Assembly (NCBI GenBank): GCA_030435675.1
Contig: CM059622.1
Span: 14,012,001-14,076,000 of the forward strand
Direction of reading: 5' to 3'
DNA: 64,000 bases
From: Steinernema hermaphroditum
Lineage: Eukaryota; Nematoda; Chromadorea; Rhabditida; Steinernematidae
Shown here one piece after another: positions 1 through 9,965 of this stretch. Each line of letters opens with the position of its first letter. The first letter of the stretch is position 1. The position numbers and the translations under genes are program-made. The notes below the pieces were generated by a model. That model did not search any database. It saw only the letters and a program-made list of their open reading frames with translations, and was not told the origin of the DNA.

Positions 1-235
1 GCCACAACAACCGGCGAACAGCCAACTTCCGGACCAAGGACTCATCCATCGATCTCTGAAGAAAACGCCCCGAAAAGGAGAAGCTCCGCCGCCGTTTCTA
101 GTGGGTCGCCGCCACTGACCGGTTCGAAATCAATGTCACGCCAGGAATGAAGCTGGCTGAAAGAGACATCCTCTGTTTGCCTAATATTCGGTGTCATGCG
201 TAATGCCTTTCAATAATGAAATAAACTCATAAAGT
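1..235 (+). repeat. Repeat family R1, copy a (retroposed-gene-like)
   Basis: This stretch matches other parts of the window at about 44.85-45.11, 46.92-47.17 and (minus) 63.81-64.0 kb. The shared part encodes an E-T-S-S-V-C-L-(I/L)-F-G-V-M stretch, followed within a few codons by a stop and then AATAAA. The frame upstream is broken here. Shared coding-like sequence plus a poly(A) signal suggests retroposed or duplicated copies of a small gene. I do not recognise the parent. Confidence 0.5.
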
Positions 236-290
236 CGTAATGAAATTCCCTTTCCCCAGAGAACCCTTCTTTTTTATTTACACAAAGGCA

Positions 291-1148
291 TTAAACAGAT
301 CCATTACTCTCGTCGTCTTCTTCATCTCGTGTCCAAGAAGCTGGTTCTGACTTGCAGACGAAGCAGAAGAAACCGTTGGTTACCACCACAATAGCGCAGA
401 TTATGTAGAAGACCATAGCCCACTAAAATAGTCATATTGTTAAAGAAGTCATATATGTCAGATCTTGCCTCTTCGGGTGAATTCGTCGGCACCATATACG
501 ATACAAACGGGGGTAGGATTAGAACACTCAAGCTGTTGATGATGGAGAGAACGGCCATGATGAAGCCCATATATTGACGGGAGACCTAGGAAAAGCTCTT
601 ACTACAAGTGAGCCACTATGCTATTACCATTTGGGCACACTTGAACATTCCAACGCAGTTCAGTCCACTAAATCCAACGGCGAAGGCATAGGCGCACCAG
701 CCGATGAAGGCCCGATCTGTGGGGATCAAGGCCAATACGATGAAGCAGACGGCCATGGTTCCCTGTGATCCTATTGTGAATACGACGAGACGAGCCTTTT
801 CGCTGATGAAAGTGACGACGTTGTAGAAGGGCGACGCGACCACTTTGATGATCAGAGCCAGAAGGAAAGGTACGGCTGTGGCGAAACCTGTACTGGCCAC
901 TTCGTAGTGGAGAACCTAGACATGAGATTTCTTTGCAGTGAAGAAATGTGGTGGCTACCTTGTTCAAATAAGTAGGTCCGTATTGGAGGAATATTTGGAA
1001 TGCAGGGGCACCTCCGATCCACGAGACCCAGATTCCGATGATCGTAAGGTCCTTGCATATGGACAGGTAGGGAGTTTTGTTGTTCGTCTGCTTTTCACGT
1101 TCGCTTTTTCCCTTTTCAATCTTTGTGAGCTCTTTGGCGCTGACTCGT
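291..1148 (-). pseudogene. 5'-truncated SLC17-type (MFS) transporter gene, copy A
   Basis: Four exons (959-1148, 628-915, 469-585, 291-422) match the C-terminal half of the other SLC17-type genes in this window. They read through the central loop, the Y-G-P-T-Y-L-N-K stretch, the 96-residue middle exon and the terminal 'TNGFFCFV' membrane segment, to a TAA at 291-293. All four are open and splice in frame. The intron at 423-468 starts with GC (GAG|GCAAGA) instead of GT. The N-terminal half (about 200 residues, TM1-6) is missing: upstream of the acceptor at 1149-1150 the sequence turns into the region of the GY-1 gene. With half the fold gone it should not make a working transporter. A far-displaced 5' part outside the window cannot be excluded, but none is found up to the next gene. 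Confidence 0.75.
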
Positions 1149-1335
1149 CTGCAACAGTTAGATTAAGGGTTGTTTGGTAATAATTAACTCAAACTTCTCA
1201 AGATTTAGCTTTAGCGAACCTATGGTCATTCAACTATTGCCGGTACACACCCAAGAAACTATGCACTGTGAAGCTACAGTTGCTATCTTTGCTGTGTCTT
1301 TGGAAAAACGGCATGATAACGGAATGCTGGACAGG

Positions 1336-1419
1336 TTTCAAGCGCACATTCCTCAGCCTAGCGGTGACCTACTTTCCCCTCATATAACTCCTCCATCGCT
1401 CCTCAGATCCACAGTCGCC
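1336..1419 (+). promoter_or_regulatory. GY-1 core promoter and 5' UTR
   Basis: These 84 bases upstream of the GY-1 start are almost identical to the same region of GY-2 (8223-8306), while sequence further upstream is unrelated. They contain a TATA-like CATATAAC at about 1381-1388 and a TCAGATC initiator-like site about 20 bp downstream. Conservation exactly as far as TTTCAAGCGC suggests this is the whole promoter carried in the duplication. Confidence 0.55.
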
Positions 1420-1791
1420 ATGTCCTCTCTCCGTCTCCTCGCCGTCCTCTCCGCCTTCGTCGTCGCCTCGACGCTCGCCGACGGCTTCTTCCCCTACGGA
1501 GGCTACGGGGGCTACGGATGGGGCGCTGCTCCCCACTACGGCTACGGCTACGGCCACGGATACGGTAGCCAGCAGGGCTACGACGGCGAAAAAGGATTCG
1601 CCGACAAGTTCGCCCAGGGAGAGAAGTCCGGCTGGTCGAACTACAACTACGGAGGCCACGAGAAGCACGCCGCCGGAGACGCCTACGGAAAGGAACACGC
1701 CGACGGGTACGGTAGCGCTCACGGACACGACGCCGGTTACGGCTACGGTGCTCCCCACGGATACGGATATGGCCCTAATAAGCTGTGGTGA
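1420..1791 (+). CDS. Gly/Tyr/His-rich small secreted protein GY-1
   Basis: Single-exon gene of 123 aa. Residues 1-20 form a signal peptide (M-S-S-L-R-L-L-A-V-L..., cleavage likely after S-T-L-A). The mature part opens with G-F-F-P-Y and is built of GYG/HGYG runs around a central charged block (K-G-F-A-D-K-F-A-Q-G-E-K). It ends in Y-G-P-N-K-L-W. Codons are strongly biased to C/G in third position (GGC, TAC, CTC), unlike the surrounding AT-rich DNA, suggesting high expression. AATAAA lies at 1826-1831. It is a near-copy of GY-2 (7860-8222, minus), with one extra GGYGGY unit. Function is unknown. Gly/Tyr-rich secreted peptides in nematodes include cuticle-associated and antimicrobial (YGGYG, nlp/cnc-type) families, but the charged core here is different. 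Confidence 0.85.
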   Translation: MSSLRLLAVLSAFVVASTLADGFFPYGGYGGYGWGAAPHYGYGYGHGYGSQQGYDGEKGFADKFAQGEKSGWSNYNYGGHEKHAAGDAYGKEHADGYGSAHGHDAGYGYGAPHGYGYGPNKLW

Positions 1792-3547
1792 ATATTCTTA
1801 AGATTAACGTGCCATTAAAAAATGTAATAAATTTCGTTTGAAAAATATGCAACCCCTCGGGAACTCGTCGGAGAGGATATCGCTTTTCTCGTGTCGATAT
1901 CAGCATTGGGCCGATCCCCTGCCAGTACTATTGTTCTATATGACCACGTTATATCTAAAACTATCCGAACCTGTTAGAAGCGTAGTATACTGTAGGCATC
2001 GCAGAAAGTTTTTCTAATATTATTTGGAAGCTAGCATGTCTTGCACTTTCAAAGGAATAAAATATCATGGGAATATCTGAACTTGCTTTTCACGTATGAA
2101 TTCAGGACGAGTGCAACGATAATGAGATATAATAGCATTTTCCGATTACGAATTGAGGGCTTTAGAGATTGCACTCGGTTATCCGCTTAAAAATATCAGC
2201 GTACTACAAATACTACCAGTATCTACTACTACCACAGTGTCCCACTCAGAAGGTCGCATTCAGAACACACAGGTTTCGAAGCGACACTAAAGTCGCCGTT
2301 CCGCAACAAAAAAGGGCGGACAAGGAAGTTGCCCTGCAGAAAAAGGAGAGTCAGCGCGATAAAAGTGCAGGTGTTGTGTGCGCCAGATGGAAAAAACGGT
2401 TCCGCAAAGATAAGGGCACCGCAACAGAGCACTGCGCGATCAACAAGATCAGCCCCCAAAGTGAAGGTCGTGCACAAATTGAGACAAAAAAGGGAAGTGT
2501 TGTTCATTGCGGAGGGAAGATAAGGTCATCGAGTGTGCGATCGAATACATCACGGTCCCTCCTTTTTGAGACAATAATGATCATATCTTTGAAACTGTCG
2601 TGCCTTGATAGTGAATTTAGATTGAATGCAGAACCGTCTCCCTTGATCTGGAGCGTCCTCTATTGCTTTATCCCGTCCTTTATGGGATTTCGACCGTTCC
2701 TTTAGATCCCGATGCGGTTCCGACCGTCCCCTGTGAGTTTGGACCGCTTTTGTTGTGTTCGCAGCGACGGTCGTCCACTCGCTCTCTCCGAAGCTCGCTG
2801 AATGTACGGAATCAGTGGTCGTTCGAGAGGAATTGGCCTTTGGTGTTGTCCGCAACGATTGTCCTTTCAGGGATTTGGACCGCGTTTCTTGAATTGCCCA
2901 TAGCTGAGCTCCAACTCCTAGAGGGGACGAGCAATCCTAAAATGGACTGTTCCAATCCTAAAGGAAATGACAAAAATCCAAAAGCGCGCGGTTGAAACGA
3001 GATGAGGTCGTTCTCGGCCGTTGGTGGTCGCACAATGATCGTTTCGACATCCAGAAGACCTTCAACGCCAAGAAGCCTTAGTTCTCACCGTCTCGCCAAG
3101 GATCACTACCGCTCAACCGTCCTCAGCCGTCCTTTTGAGTCATTGCTTTTATATTAGGGCCTGCTAGGCGTATTCGGGAGGATAAATGGTAAGTGATGTT
3201 CAGCAAATAGAAGTCCAATCTGTTTGTGGCTCATTGCGAACAATCTTTTTTTTTGTCCATATAATCGACAAGTCTAAGCCAGCATACAAATTGATGGCCT
3301 ATCCTAGCCCCAAAGGCAGTGAACACATCTGGACTGTCTGTGTGGCTCTTTTTGCGAACGTGCCTGATCTGTAATCAGTAGAGGTCGGTTCAGCCACGGA
3401 TGTGAACCATGGTGAAAGAAATTCTGACATTAGCCTCATCGCTAACTTCCACACTCATCCATTGTTCACTGCTGCTATGTTAAGTTCACTTTATGCATCA
3501 CAAATCAAAGGAGATTTTGTCGATCATCACCGAGTCGCTTCCACCAC
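1792..3547. other. Intergenic region with decayed repeats
   Basis: I see no convincing gene. The reading frames at 2169-2995 show no domain or codon signature. About 2675-2760 holds a degenerate short repeat of the type GATTTCGACCGTTCC. About 2995-3080 matches repeat family R2 (also at 33.98, 53.84-54.09 and, partly, 31.84 kb). About 3195-3400 carries a weak copy of the repeat family at 35.3 and 55.2 kb (CTGTNTGTGGCTCATT...CTGATNTGTAATCAG). Confidence 0.5.
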
Positions 3548-5778
3548 TCAAAGGGGGATAGCCGACTCTGACTTCTGGTACGTCCAGCTCGCCGGCCGTA
3601 CTTTTGTCATGGCTGCGAAGAGCACAGTCGTCACGACGAGTGTTCCGATGAAGGAATAGAACACTATCGTCCACTAAAAATGTCCATCCTATCTCCACTT
3701 TTCTGCGCTTCAACCTCACCTCGTCTTTGCTATGATTAGGTGCCAACAGTCCAACCACCACAGGCAACAACAGACCCGTGAAGCCATCAATGAAGGCCAA
3801 GACCGACGCACAGACGTAGTTGAATTGTTGACTAATCTGTAAAAGGTGCGTTTCTCACAGAAACCACAGATAAAGAAAACTCACGTTTTGACAAGCCGCC
3901 CAGAATCCAACCGATATGAGCCCGCCGAAGATCAGCGATGCCGTCAACAGGACCTCGCCGACCATAGGAGTCGTGATCATCGTAAGAAGGACGAAGCAAG
4001 CGGTCATAAGGATCAGATTGAGCAATGTGAATCCGTAGACTCGGATCTGCTCACTGAGACAAAGCGCTCTGTCCAGGAGAACTCCCCCGATCGATTTGGT
4101 GATCATGGTGATGATGTAGGGAAGAGCCACCAGCAGGCCAGTGTGCGCCACTTCGAAGTTGAGGACCTGAAAATGGACGGTGATGACAAGCGGAGACTCG
4201 TGGCACGTAGGCAACACTCATAGATACTGTGCTCCCAAAAGAATTCAGTGAACTTATTGCAACTCTATGCAAACGGTGGCCGAATATCAAAAAATGATCC
4301 AAAGAAAACCCTGCAGGATTGCGCAAGGCAAATATCAGGCAGAATTCACTAAAATAGACATTGGACACAGTCTAATTTAATAGTTACACAGCCGTTATCG
4401 TCTGTCTTAAACGCCACCGAAAAAATTCCACTGTACTATGAACCAGAGATGCCAAATCCCCGCGTATGGTTGGAATTTTCCCTAGTATATTGGGGTGGCC
4501 GTAAGCGGGCTCAGGTTGCATCATTCCGAGCCGAGCCGGCCAAGTGAGCCGGAGCCGGCACTGGCTCCGGCTCCGATTGCGAAATCAACCCGAGTCGGCA
4601 TCATACAAAACCGGTCTAGGTGAGTTCCATATTAGTGTTCCACCTAGGGTAAGTAGCCGTAAAAGCGAGCCTAGCTTCGTCGTGTGTTTAAGGGCAAATC
4701 CACCATTGCTCCACTCTGATGCTTAATCGTCTGTTCTGTGATAAGGTTGAAAAAAAAGTGAGAGAATGAACCTAAGGTCACCGGAGCAAAATGGCGATTG
4801 TGGTTTTAAACTTTTCCACTATGCGGCACAGACTTTAAAAGGGACCGACCTTGTTGATGTAGATGGGTCCGTACAGCTGATAGACGTTGAAGCCGATGCT
4901 TTCTCCGAATGCCGCCATGAAAACGCCCCACAAGGAGGCGCACAAGAAGATTTGCTTGTAGGGAACCGGAATCCGAGTCTCATTCCTGTTAGCCGGGTGT
5001 TCGTTGAACACCTTTCTCCTGAAAATCTCATTTGTGGGATCTAATGATATCTCAGAGACGGACTTCTTCTGCGCTTCGGCCTCAGTCATGAAGAAGTAGA
5101 ACATCGTGAAGGTAACGACGGTTGCACCACCGAAAAGGTAGTAAGAAGCTTCCCAACCCAGATTCGTTGAACAGAAGTAGGCGGCTACAGGCATGACCAG
5201 GCATGGTCCGAACTGAACTTCCACGTTGAAGGGTGTTTTGACAGGGTGACCTACCTGGAAACTGCAAGATAGAACGGACATCATGAAGTTCTTCTCCTTG
5301 TTCTTGCCGCAGATCATCGGCACAACTCCAATGGCCACAAAGGCTGCAGCCATTCCACATCCCTTAAAATTTCCCATTACTTTGTACCTCAAATTTCCGT
5401 TACCTGAATGAATCTCACAAACAAGATGGTGTAGAAGTTGCTCCAAAATGGCATAAGGAGCGTGGTGAGGCCAGAAAGGGCGCCAAATAAAGTGAAGCAT
5501 GTCTTCAATCCGTATCGGTTCATGAGCTGTACAGCCGGAAAACTGCCGATGAGTCGACCCATAGAGAGGGCTGAGAAAATCCAGCTCTCTTCCAGAGCAG
5601 TGAACGCTCTGGATGTGCCTGCAGGGTTCCAGTTACTGCAGAAGTAGGCCTGATAAATCATACCATTCAGACTCTCCTTCGGTGCCATGCAAATAACGGT
5701 GAAATGTAGCAAGTTTGAGTTGGCCACTAAGAAGGTCATGCACAAGAAGGCGGCGGCGAGGATGTAGTAGCGGTGCAT
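3548..5778 (-). CDS. SLC17-type MFS transporter, copy B (456 aa)
   Basis: Six exons: 5404-5778, 5255-5362, 5212-4850, 4166-3885, 3836-3720, 3673-3548, all in phase 0, joining to 456 aa. TM1 (residues 3-24) ends in L-L-H-F-T-V-I-C-M. An SLC17-like R-F-I-Q-G motif spans exons 1-2 (122-126), followed by a Q-F-G-P-C-L-V-M-P helix (161-169), a charged central loop (about 210-245), Y-G-P-I-Y-I-N-K (275-282), and a last membrane segment before a C-terminus ending S-A-I-P-L. In SLC17 carriers these elements belong to proton- or sodium-coupled organic-anion or phosphate transport; the substrate here is unknown. The start at 5778 was chosen by alignment to the other copies; an in-frame ATG at 5832 exists. 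It lacks the first intron and the phase-2 loop intron of copies C, D, E and H. The 683-bp intron 4167-4849 holds a repeat element. Confidence 0.85.
4444..4604. mobile_element. hAT-like non-autonomous mini-element, degenerate
   Basis: It starts CAGAGATGCCAA and seems to end near GAGTCGGCATCAT, in the large intron of transporter copy B. The interior is a run of GAGCC/CCGGC/GGCTC motifs. It resembles the clearer members at 20674-20768, 27935-28045 and 29080-29171. The right end is not certain. Confidence 0.35.
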
Positions 5779-7859
5779 GGCTGAACGGAGAACATAATCG
5801 GTTTTCGGGGAACGTCTTAAATAGCGGCGCACCCGATCGGTGTTTCGTTACGGTTCAAAAAAAAAAACTAGCAAAAAGCGCAATTCGAGGAATTAATTTA
5901 ACGTGACGCAATGGTGACGAGAACCCACGACGTGAGACGTCTCTCGGCGACTTTACAACGTAAGCATCAATTACCGTTCGCCTTGGGCATTTTTCGATTA
6001 GTATGCGCGTGTTGAAAGGCTTCGCAGCAAAGCACGTTGCGCCCAAATTTTAGCGTACTTATGTAGACGTATGTGACCAACTTTGAGTCCCTACAATGCC
6101 AGTCAGCGATGCAGGATCCGACCCGACCCCGAATCGGTTGGGCCAGGGGCCGGCCCAGTTTAACCCCTTATCGCGACATCACGCCCAGTAAGCAGGTACA
6201 GTGACAGTAATCCACTCTTGATGTGTCCATGTGGCGATTGGTGCTCACGAAAAAGGCTAAAGCTGACGCAAAACTTGTAACGACACGAATGACCTTCACA
6301 TCCTTTTGGGTGGAGAGCCTCATCACAGCCCCGCGGGCGGCAAAAGCAACGCTTGTAGAATCGGTTTCATTCTAGTCGAACCCGGTAGATGGGCAATTGG
6401 TGGGTTATCGGTCCTTTCAAGTGAAACAGGTCCTTCCAAACTGTGTCAGTTTGTCGGGGACCGTCAAGAAGTGAATATACTGTTTCATTCTATGCAGTTT
6501 TAGAAACGGGATCATTAATTACCGATTTTCGTCAAAAATAGGAAAACTCAATTTAACCATTAGGGGGATAAAACCATCAAACGCGGCAAGTTAAGCTCTT
6601 ATACTTCAGAGTATTTAGCCAAACGCGAAAACAGAAAAGGAATACTGTGAGCCACGAAGGGAACACAACTGAATCTAACTTTCAACAGTGAATGAACTTT
6701 TGTCAATGAAACGACTCTACTCTATGTCTTTGTTACACCTTTTTCGCCAAGTAGGTAGGCTGGCCGTGACGTCTGGGAGCAGAGAATGCGCACTGATCGC
6801 AAATCGCCGCCTGAGACGTGCACTAGGTGCACGCCAGTCGCTAGACGGCTGCTCCGAATCGAAAAAGTGAAAGAGTGACGGCTCGGCAGTGGAAGAAACG
6901 TGTGCCGACATCACCTTTTGCAGAATCGCACAACCCGATGAGCCACTATTTAAGAATGGCCGCACTGCAGACACAGCAAATGACGTGCACTTCAAATGCG
7001 GGCGTGGTGACTTCGCGAGAAATTCCCAAACTTTTCATTACGCTACGCTGATGTTAGATCTTTTAATCGTTTTCTCTTGCTGAGATTCGCAAAAAACGGA
7101 TATAAAACCTGAATTAGTTAGCCGCAACTGAACGTGGAGAGCGAAATGTTGCCGGCGAACAGGTTCTTGTGGCAAGCATGCAGGGAACGAGAGTTCAGTG
7201 AACCAAAGTTGAAGTACTTTGATGTCATAAATTAGTCATTTTAGTAGACGGCATCCGTTACCTTCCTTTGCAAAACCAAAGGTCGGAAAAACCAAGATGC
7301 CAGTGACAAGGCTCTACAAAAGGGCAGACTTGAAAAGGATAGGACCAGTCTGTGCATAAAACAGACGGATGCTTCATATGTGACATGCTGGCCATATTAG
7401 ATTTCTTATCATCTCTTGACAAACGATTTTTCGTCTGACGCTTCTTTGTGGTTGCCAAAGAGAGATGACGAAGTGTTTTGACGTTTGAAACAAGGGAGAG
7501 TTGACGGTCGGCGACCAAACAGTGACGTACTGTGTTCAGCACACCGCGTCGGAAGTGAAAAAAACAGAGCTGAGTGACTATATTTTTCACTCTTTGCATT
7601 GGAAATTTTTGTCTTCTACACGGAGACACCAAGGATGCATAAGTAAGTTTTTTTCATGCGATTTCAAAGTCAATGTGTGCATAAAGAATATTAAAGTTCT
7701 TGTGGAACCACAAAAAGGCACAAGAATATGCAAACTACCTTTCATGAAACCTTAACAGATTGAACATTACCACCTCCAGATAGTCCATCCTTCGAGGTTA
7801 CGGGCTCTACGTTTTTTAAATTTATTACTTTTGAGATGGCACGTTAATCTTATAAGCAT
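5779..7859. other. Intergenic region between transporter B and GY-2
   Basis: A TATA-like CTATTTAAG at about 5814-5822 precedes transporter B on the minus strand. Just beyond it is AACACCGATCG, which also occurs upstream of transporter C (about 21625-21640). The rest shows no gene that I can support; reading frames of 60-124 codons here have no domain, no signal peptide and no paired splice sites. Confidence 0.45.
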
Positions 7860-8222
7860 TCACCACGGCTTGTTAGGTCCATATCCGTATCCGTGGGGAG
7901 CACCGTATCCATAGCCGGCGTCGTGTCCGTGAGCGCTACCGTACCCGTCGGCGTGTTCCTTTCCGTAGGCGTCTCCGGCGGCGTGCTTCTCGTGGCCTCC
8001 GTAGTTGTAGTTCGACCAGCCGGACTTCTCTCCCTGGGCGAACTTGTCGGCGAATCCTTTGTCGCCGCCGTAGCCCTGCTGGCTACCGTATCCGTGACCG
8101 TACCCGTAGCCGTAGTGGGGAGCGGCGCCCCAGCCGTAGCCTCCGTGGGGGAAGAAGCCGTCGGCGAGGGTCGAGGCGACGACGAAGGCGGAGAGGACGG
8201 CGAGGAGACGGAGAGAGGACAT
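7860..8222 (-). CDS. Gly/Tyr/His-rich small secreted protein GY-2
   Basis: Single-exon gene of 120 aa, differing from GY-1 (1420-1791) only by a three-residue deletion in the first Gly/Tyr run and a few substitutions (Y-to-H after G-F-F-P, D-to-G, E-to-D, terminal L-W to P-W). It has the same signal peptide, central charged block and GC-rich codon use. It lies in opposite orientation to GY-1, about 6 kb away. The duplicated block runs from about 84 bp upstream of the start to about 40 bp past the stop. The poly(A) signal AATAAA lies at 7821-7826 (minus). The few differences at protein level indicate a recent duplication or gene conversion. The role is unknown; see GY-1. Confidence 0.85.
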   Translation of the reverse strand: MSSLRLLAVLSAFVVASTLADGFFPHGGYGWGAAPHYGYGYGHGYGSQQGYGGDKGFADKFAQGEKSGWSNYNYGGHEKHAAGDAYGKEHADGYGSAHGHDAGYGYGAPHGYGYGPNKPW

Positions 8223-8306
8223 GGCGACTGTGGATCTGAGAAGCGATGGAGGAGTTATATGAGGGGAAAGTAGGTCACCGCTAGGCTGAGGAATGCGCGC
8301 TTGAAA
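8223..8306 (-). promoter_or_regulatory. GY-2 core promoter and 5' UTR
   Basis: Near-identical to 1336-1419. The TATA-like CATATAAC and the TCAGATC initiator-like site are preserved; homology to the GY-1 upstream region stops at TTTCAAGCGC. Confidence 0.55.
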
Positions 8307-8886
8307 TGTGTAGTTAAAGGGTGCATACCTCCAGTGAAATATGAATCTTTATGCTAAGAAACGCTTATTAAAATCAGGCGCCATTATTTATGCCCCAATA
8401 CAACGGGTCTCATTACCATCAAAGAAAACAGTTTAAAGCTCCGTAAAGAAAAGGGTCAAATATGAAGATAAGTCCTTTGTACTGGAATACAAAACAAAGT
8501 AAACATCGGTTCTGATAACCGTTGATGTGATGAGTTTAAAGCAGAAAAATGCAAGAAGGCAACTCGATTATTTATTCGACTTTATTTAAACACCAGAATG
8601 GTTTCAAACATCAAAATCATCAGCGTCGTGACTGACGTAGGACTATTGAAACTGAAATTAATAATTTAAATTGCCATACATGTCTGGTAACAATACTTGT
8701 TGCCTCCATTATTACGCGGTGGCGACAAAGGTCCAGCAAGACCACCATCTTGTTTACGTCTTCACCCAGATGAGAGCTCTTATCGAAAAAGCACCTTTCG
8801 TGACGCACGTTTTGTTATGTCTTTGTTTCCCCGGTTCTCCATAAATAGGCTTGAACAGCGAGGTTCCTTCGCATTCGCTCGGAAGC
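8223..8886. other. Intergenic region
   Basis: Beyond the GY-2 promoter I see no gene. A TATA-like CCATAAATAGG lies at about 8839-8849, roughly 40 bp upstream of the Cys-rich peptide start, and probably belongs to that gene. Confidence 0.4.
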
Positions 8887-9148
8887 ATGCGTCTCCATCT
8901 CTTGGTGAGGAAACCTGTCCTACAAGACTAATATTGAATATTCAGGTCTTCATTGCTCTTCTTCTGGCCGTACTGACCTACGCAGAACAGTGCATCCAAT
9001 GTAAGTTATATTTCGTCTTGGTGACATCTGGGTTCGAATTGATTTTGTAGGTAACTCGCATCGCGATTGCATGGAGGAGGCGACTCTTTGTCTCAATGGC
9101 TGCTGTGCTCTCTTCAAAACTAAACTGAATAAACCGGGCGTACCATAA
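8887..9148 (+). CDS. Small Cys-rich secreted peptide, three exons (56 aa)
   Basis: Exons 8887-8904, 8946-9000 and 9051-9148 join in frame through two short introns (GTGAGG...TATTCAG, GTAAGT...TTGTAG) into a 56-aa protein. Residues 1-19 form a signal peptide (M-R-L-H-L-L-V-F-I-A-L-L-L...). The mature part has six cysteines in the pattern C-x2-C-x6-C-x6-C-x3-C-C, then a Lys-rich tail ending K-P-G-V-P. Codon phases agree at both junctions (phase 0 and phase 1). A TATA-like site lies about 40 bp upstream and AATAAA at about 9235-9241. Six cysteines in about 25 residues suggest a disulfide-knotted peptide, such as a defence peptide, protease inhibitor or signalling peptide. I do not recognise the exact family. 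Confidence 0.75.
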
Positions 9149-9965
9149 AGGCATCTAACACCAATCATTCAATTCCCGTAATACTTTTCTCATTATGTAA
9201 TACTTTTCATGCCACAAGATTGCGAGATGTGGAGTAATAAATGTGTATTTACGTTGTTCGAAAGGAATTTATACTGTTTGTATGCCCCCTAAGATCAAGC
9301 AGACTCATCGCCTGATCAGCGGGTCTCCTGCCAACGAGAAGGTCTCTTGTACCTTAAATATATTTAAGGAGATTTAAGCGATTGGGAAGCGTAGGCTGCT
9401 ACATTAGATGTCTAATGGATGATACGTCAGTGAGAAAGGATACTGCGTTCTTTTTATCGTAACTGGAGTGCCTGTGGTCAGGTAGGTTTCTATGCAGTTG
9501 CCACGCTTACCAAGATCTACTAGTGATCTAAAGATCATCCAAATCGGCGAGCGTCATGTTTCAACCTTTGTTTATTGAAAGCAGACCTGTCTGCTTCGCG
9601 TTTCCTTTCAAATCCCTTATTCAATCCGGGCCTTGTCAGGACCCTCAAAAAAGAGTAGTACTGCTCTCATAAGGATCATCGAACGATAGTCGGCCGGCGC
9701 GCTCACTCATCGGTCGGTCGGTTCCCCTCTCGCTCAGGGTGCGCTCTTCCCTCTTCCAGATATCCTAGTATTAGGGTCTAATAGAGATCATCTGGTAGAC
9801 GAGGAAAAGATTGAAGCCGTTACGCTCCAAAGGTCTAGAGAGCTTACTGGTCACAGTTGATATATATGATGTTCAGGAAAAAGCGACCACACAGGAAAAT
9901 TCACATTTATTTGGTTCAAAAGGGATTTATACAGTGTACAATTTACAAATAACACATTGCTACTT
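9149..9965. other. Intergenic region, 3' sides of two convergent genes
   Basis: It holds the poly(A) signal of the Cys-rich peptide and, near 9906-9912, a TTTATT (AATAAA on the minus strand) suited to the chloride channel gene. No gene is visible between them. Confidence 0.4.

Noticed and set aside
1369..1758. Long open frame antisense to GY-1 (and its mirror at 7893-8273)
   Set aside because: It exists only because GGC/TAC-rich codons leave the opposite strand open; its 'protein' is a Val/Gly/Ser run with no coding features.
2169..2995. Overlapping 178- and 110-codon frames
   Set aside because: Composition is that of repeats (GACCGTTCC units), no motif, no splice-supported extension.
9690..9740. 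GGTCGGTCGG string as a possible regulatory repeat
   Set aside because: Too short and not repeated elsewhere in a meaningful position.
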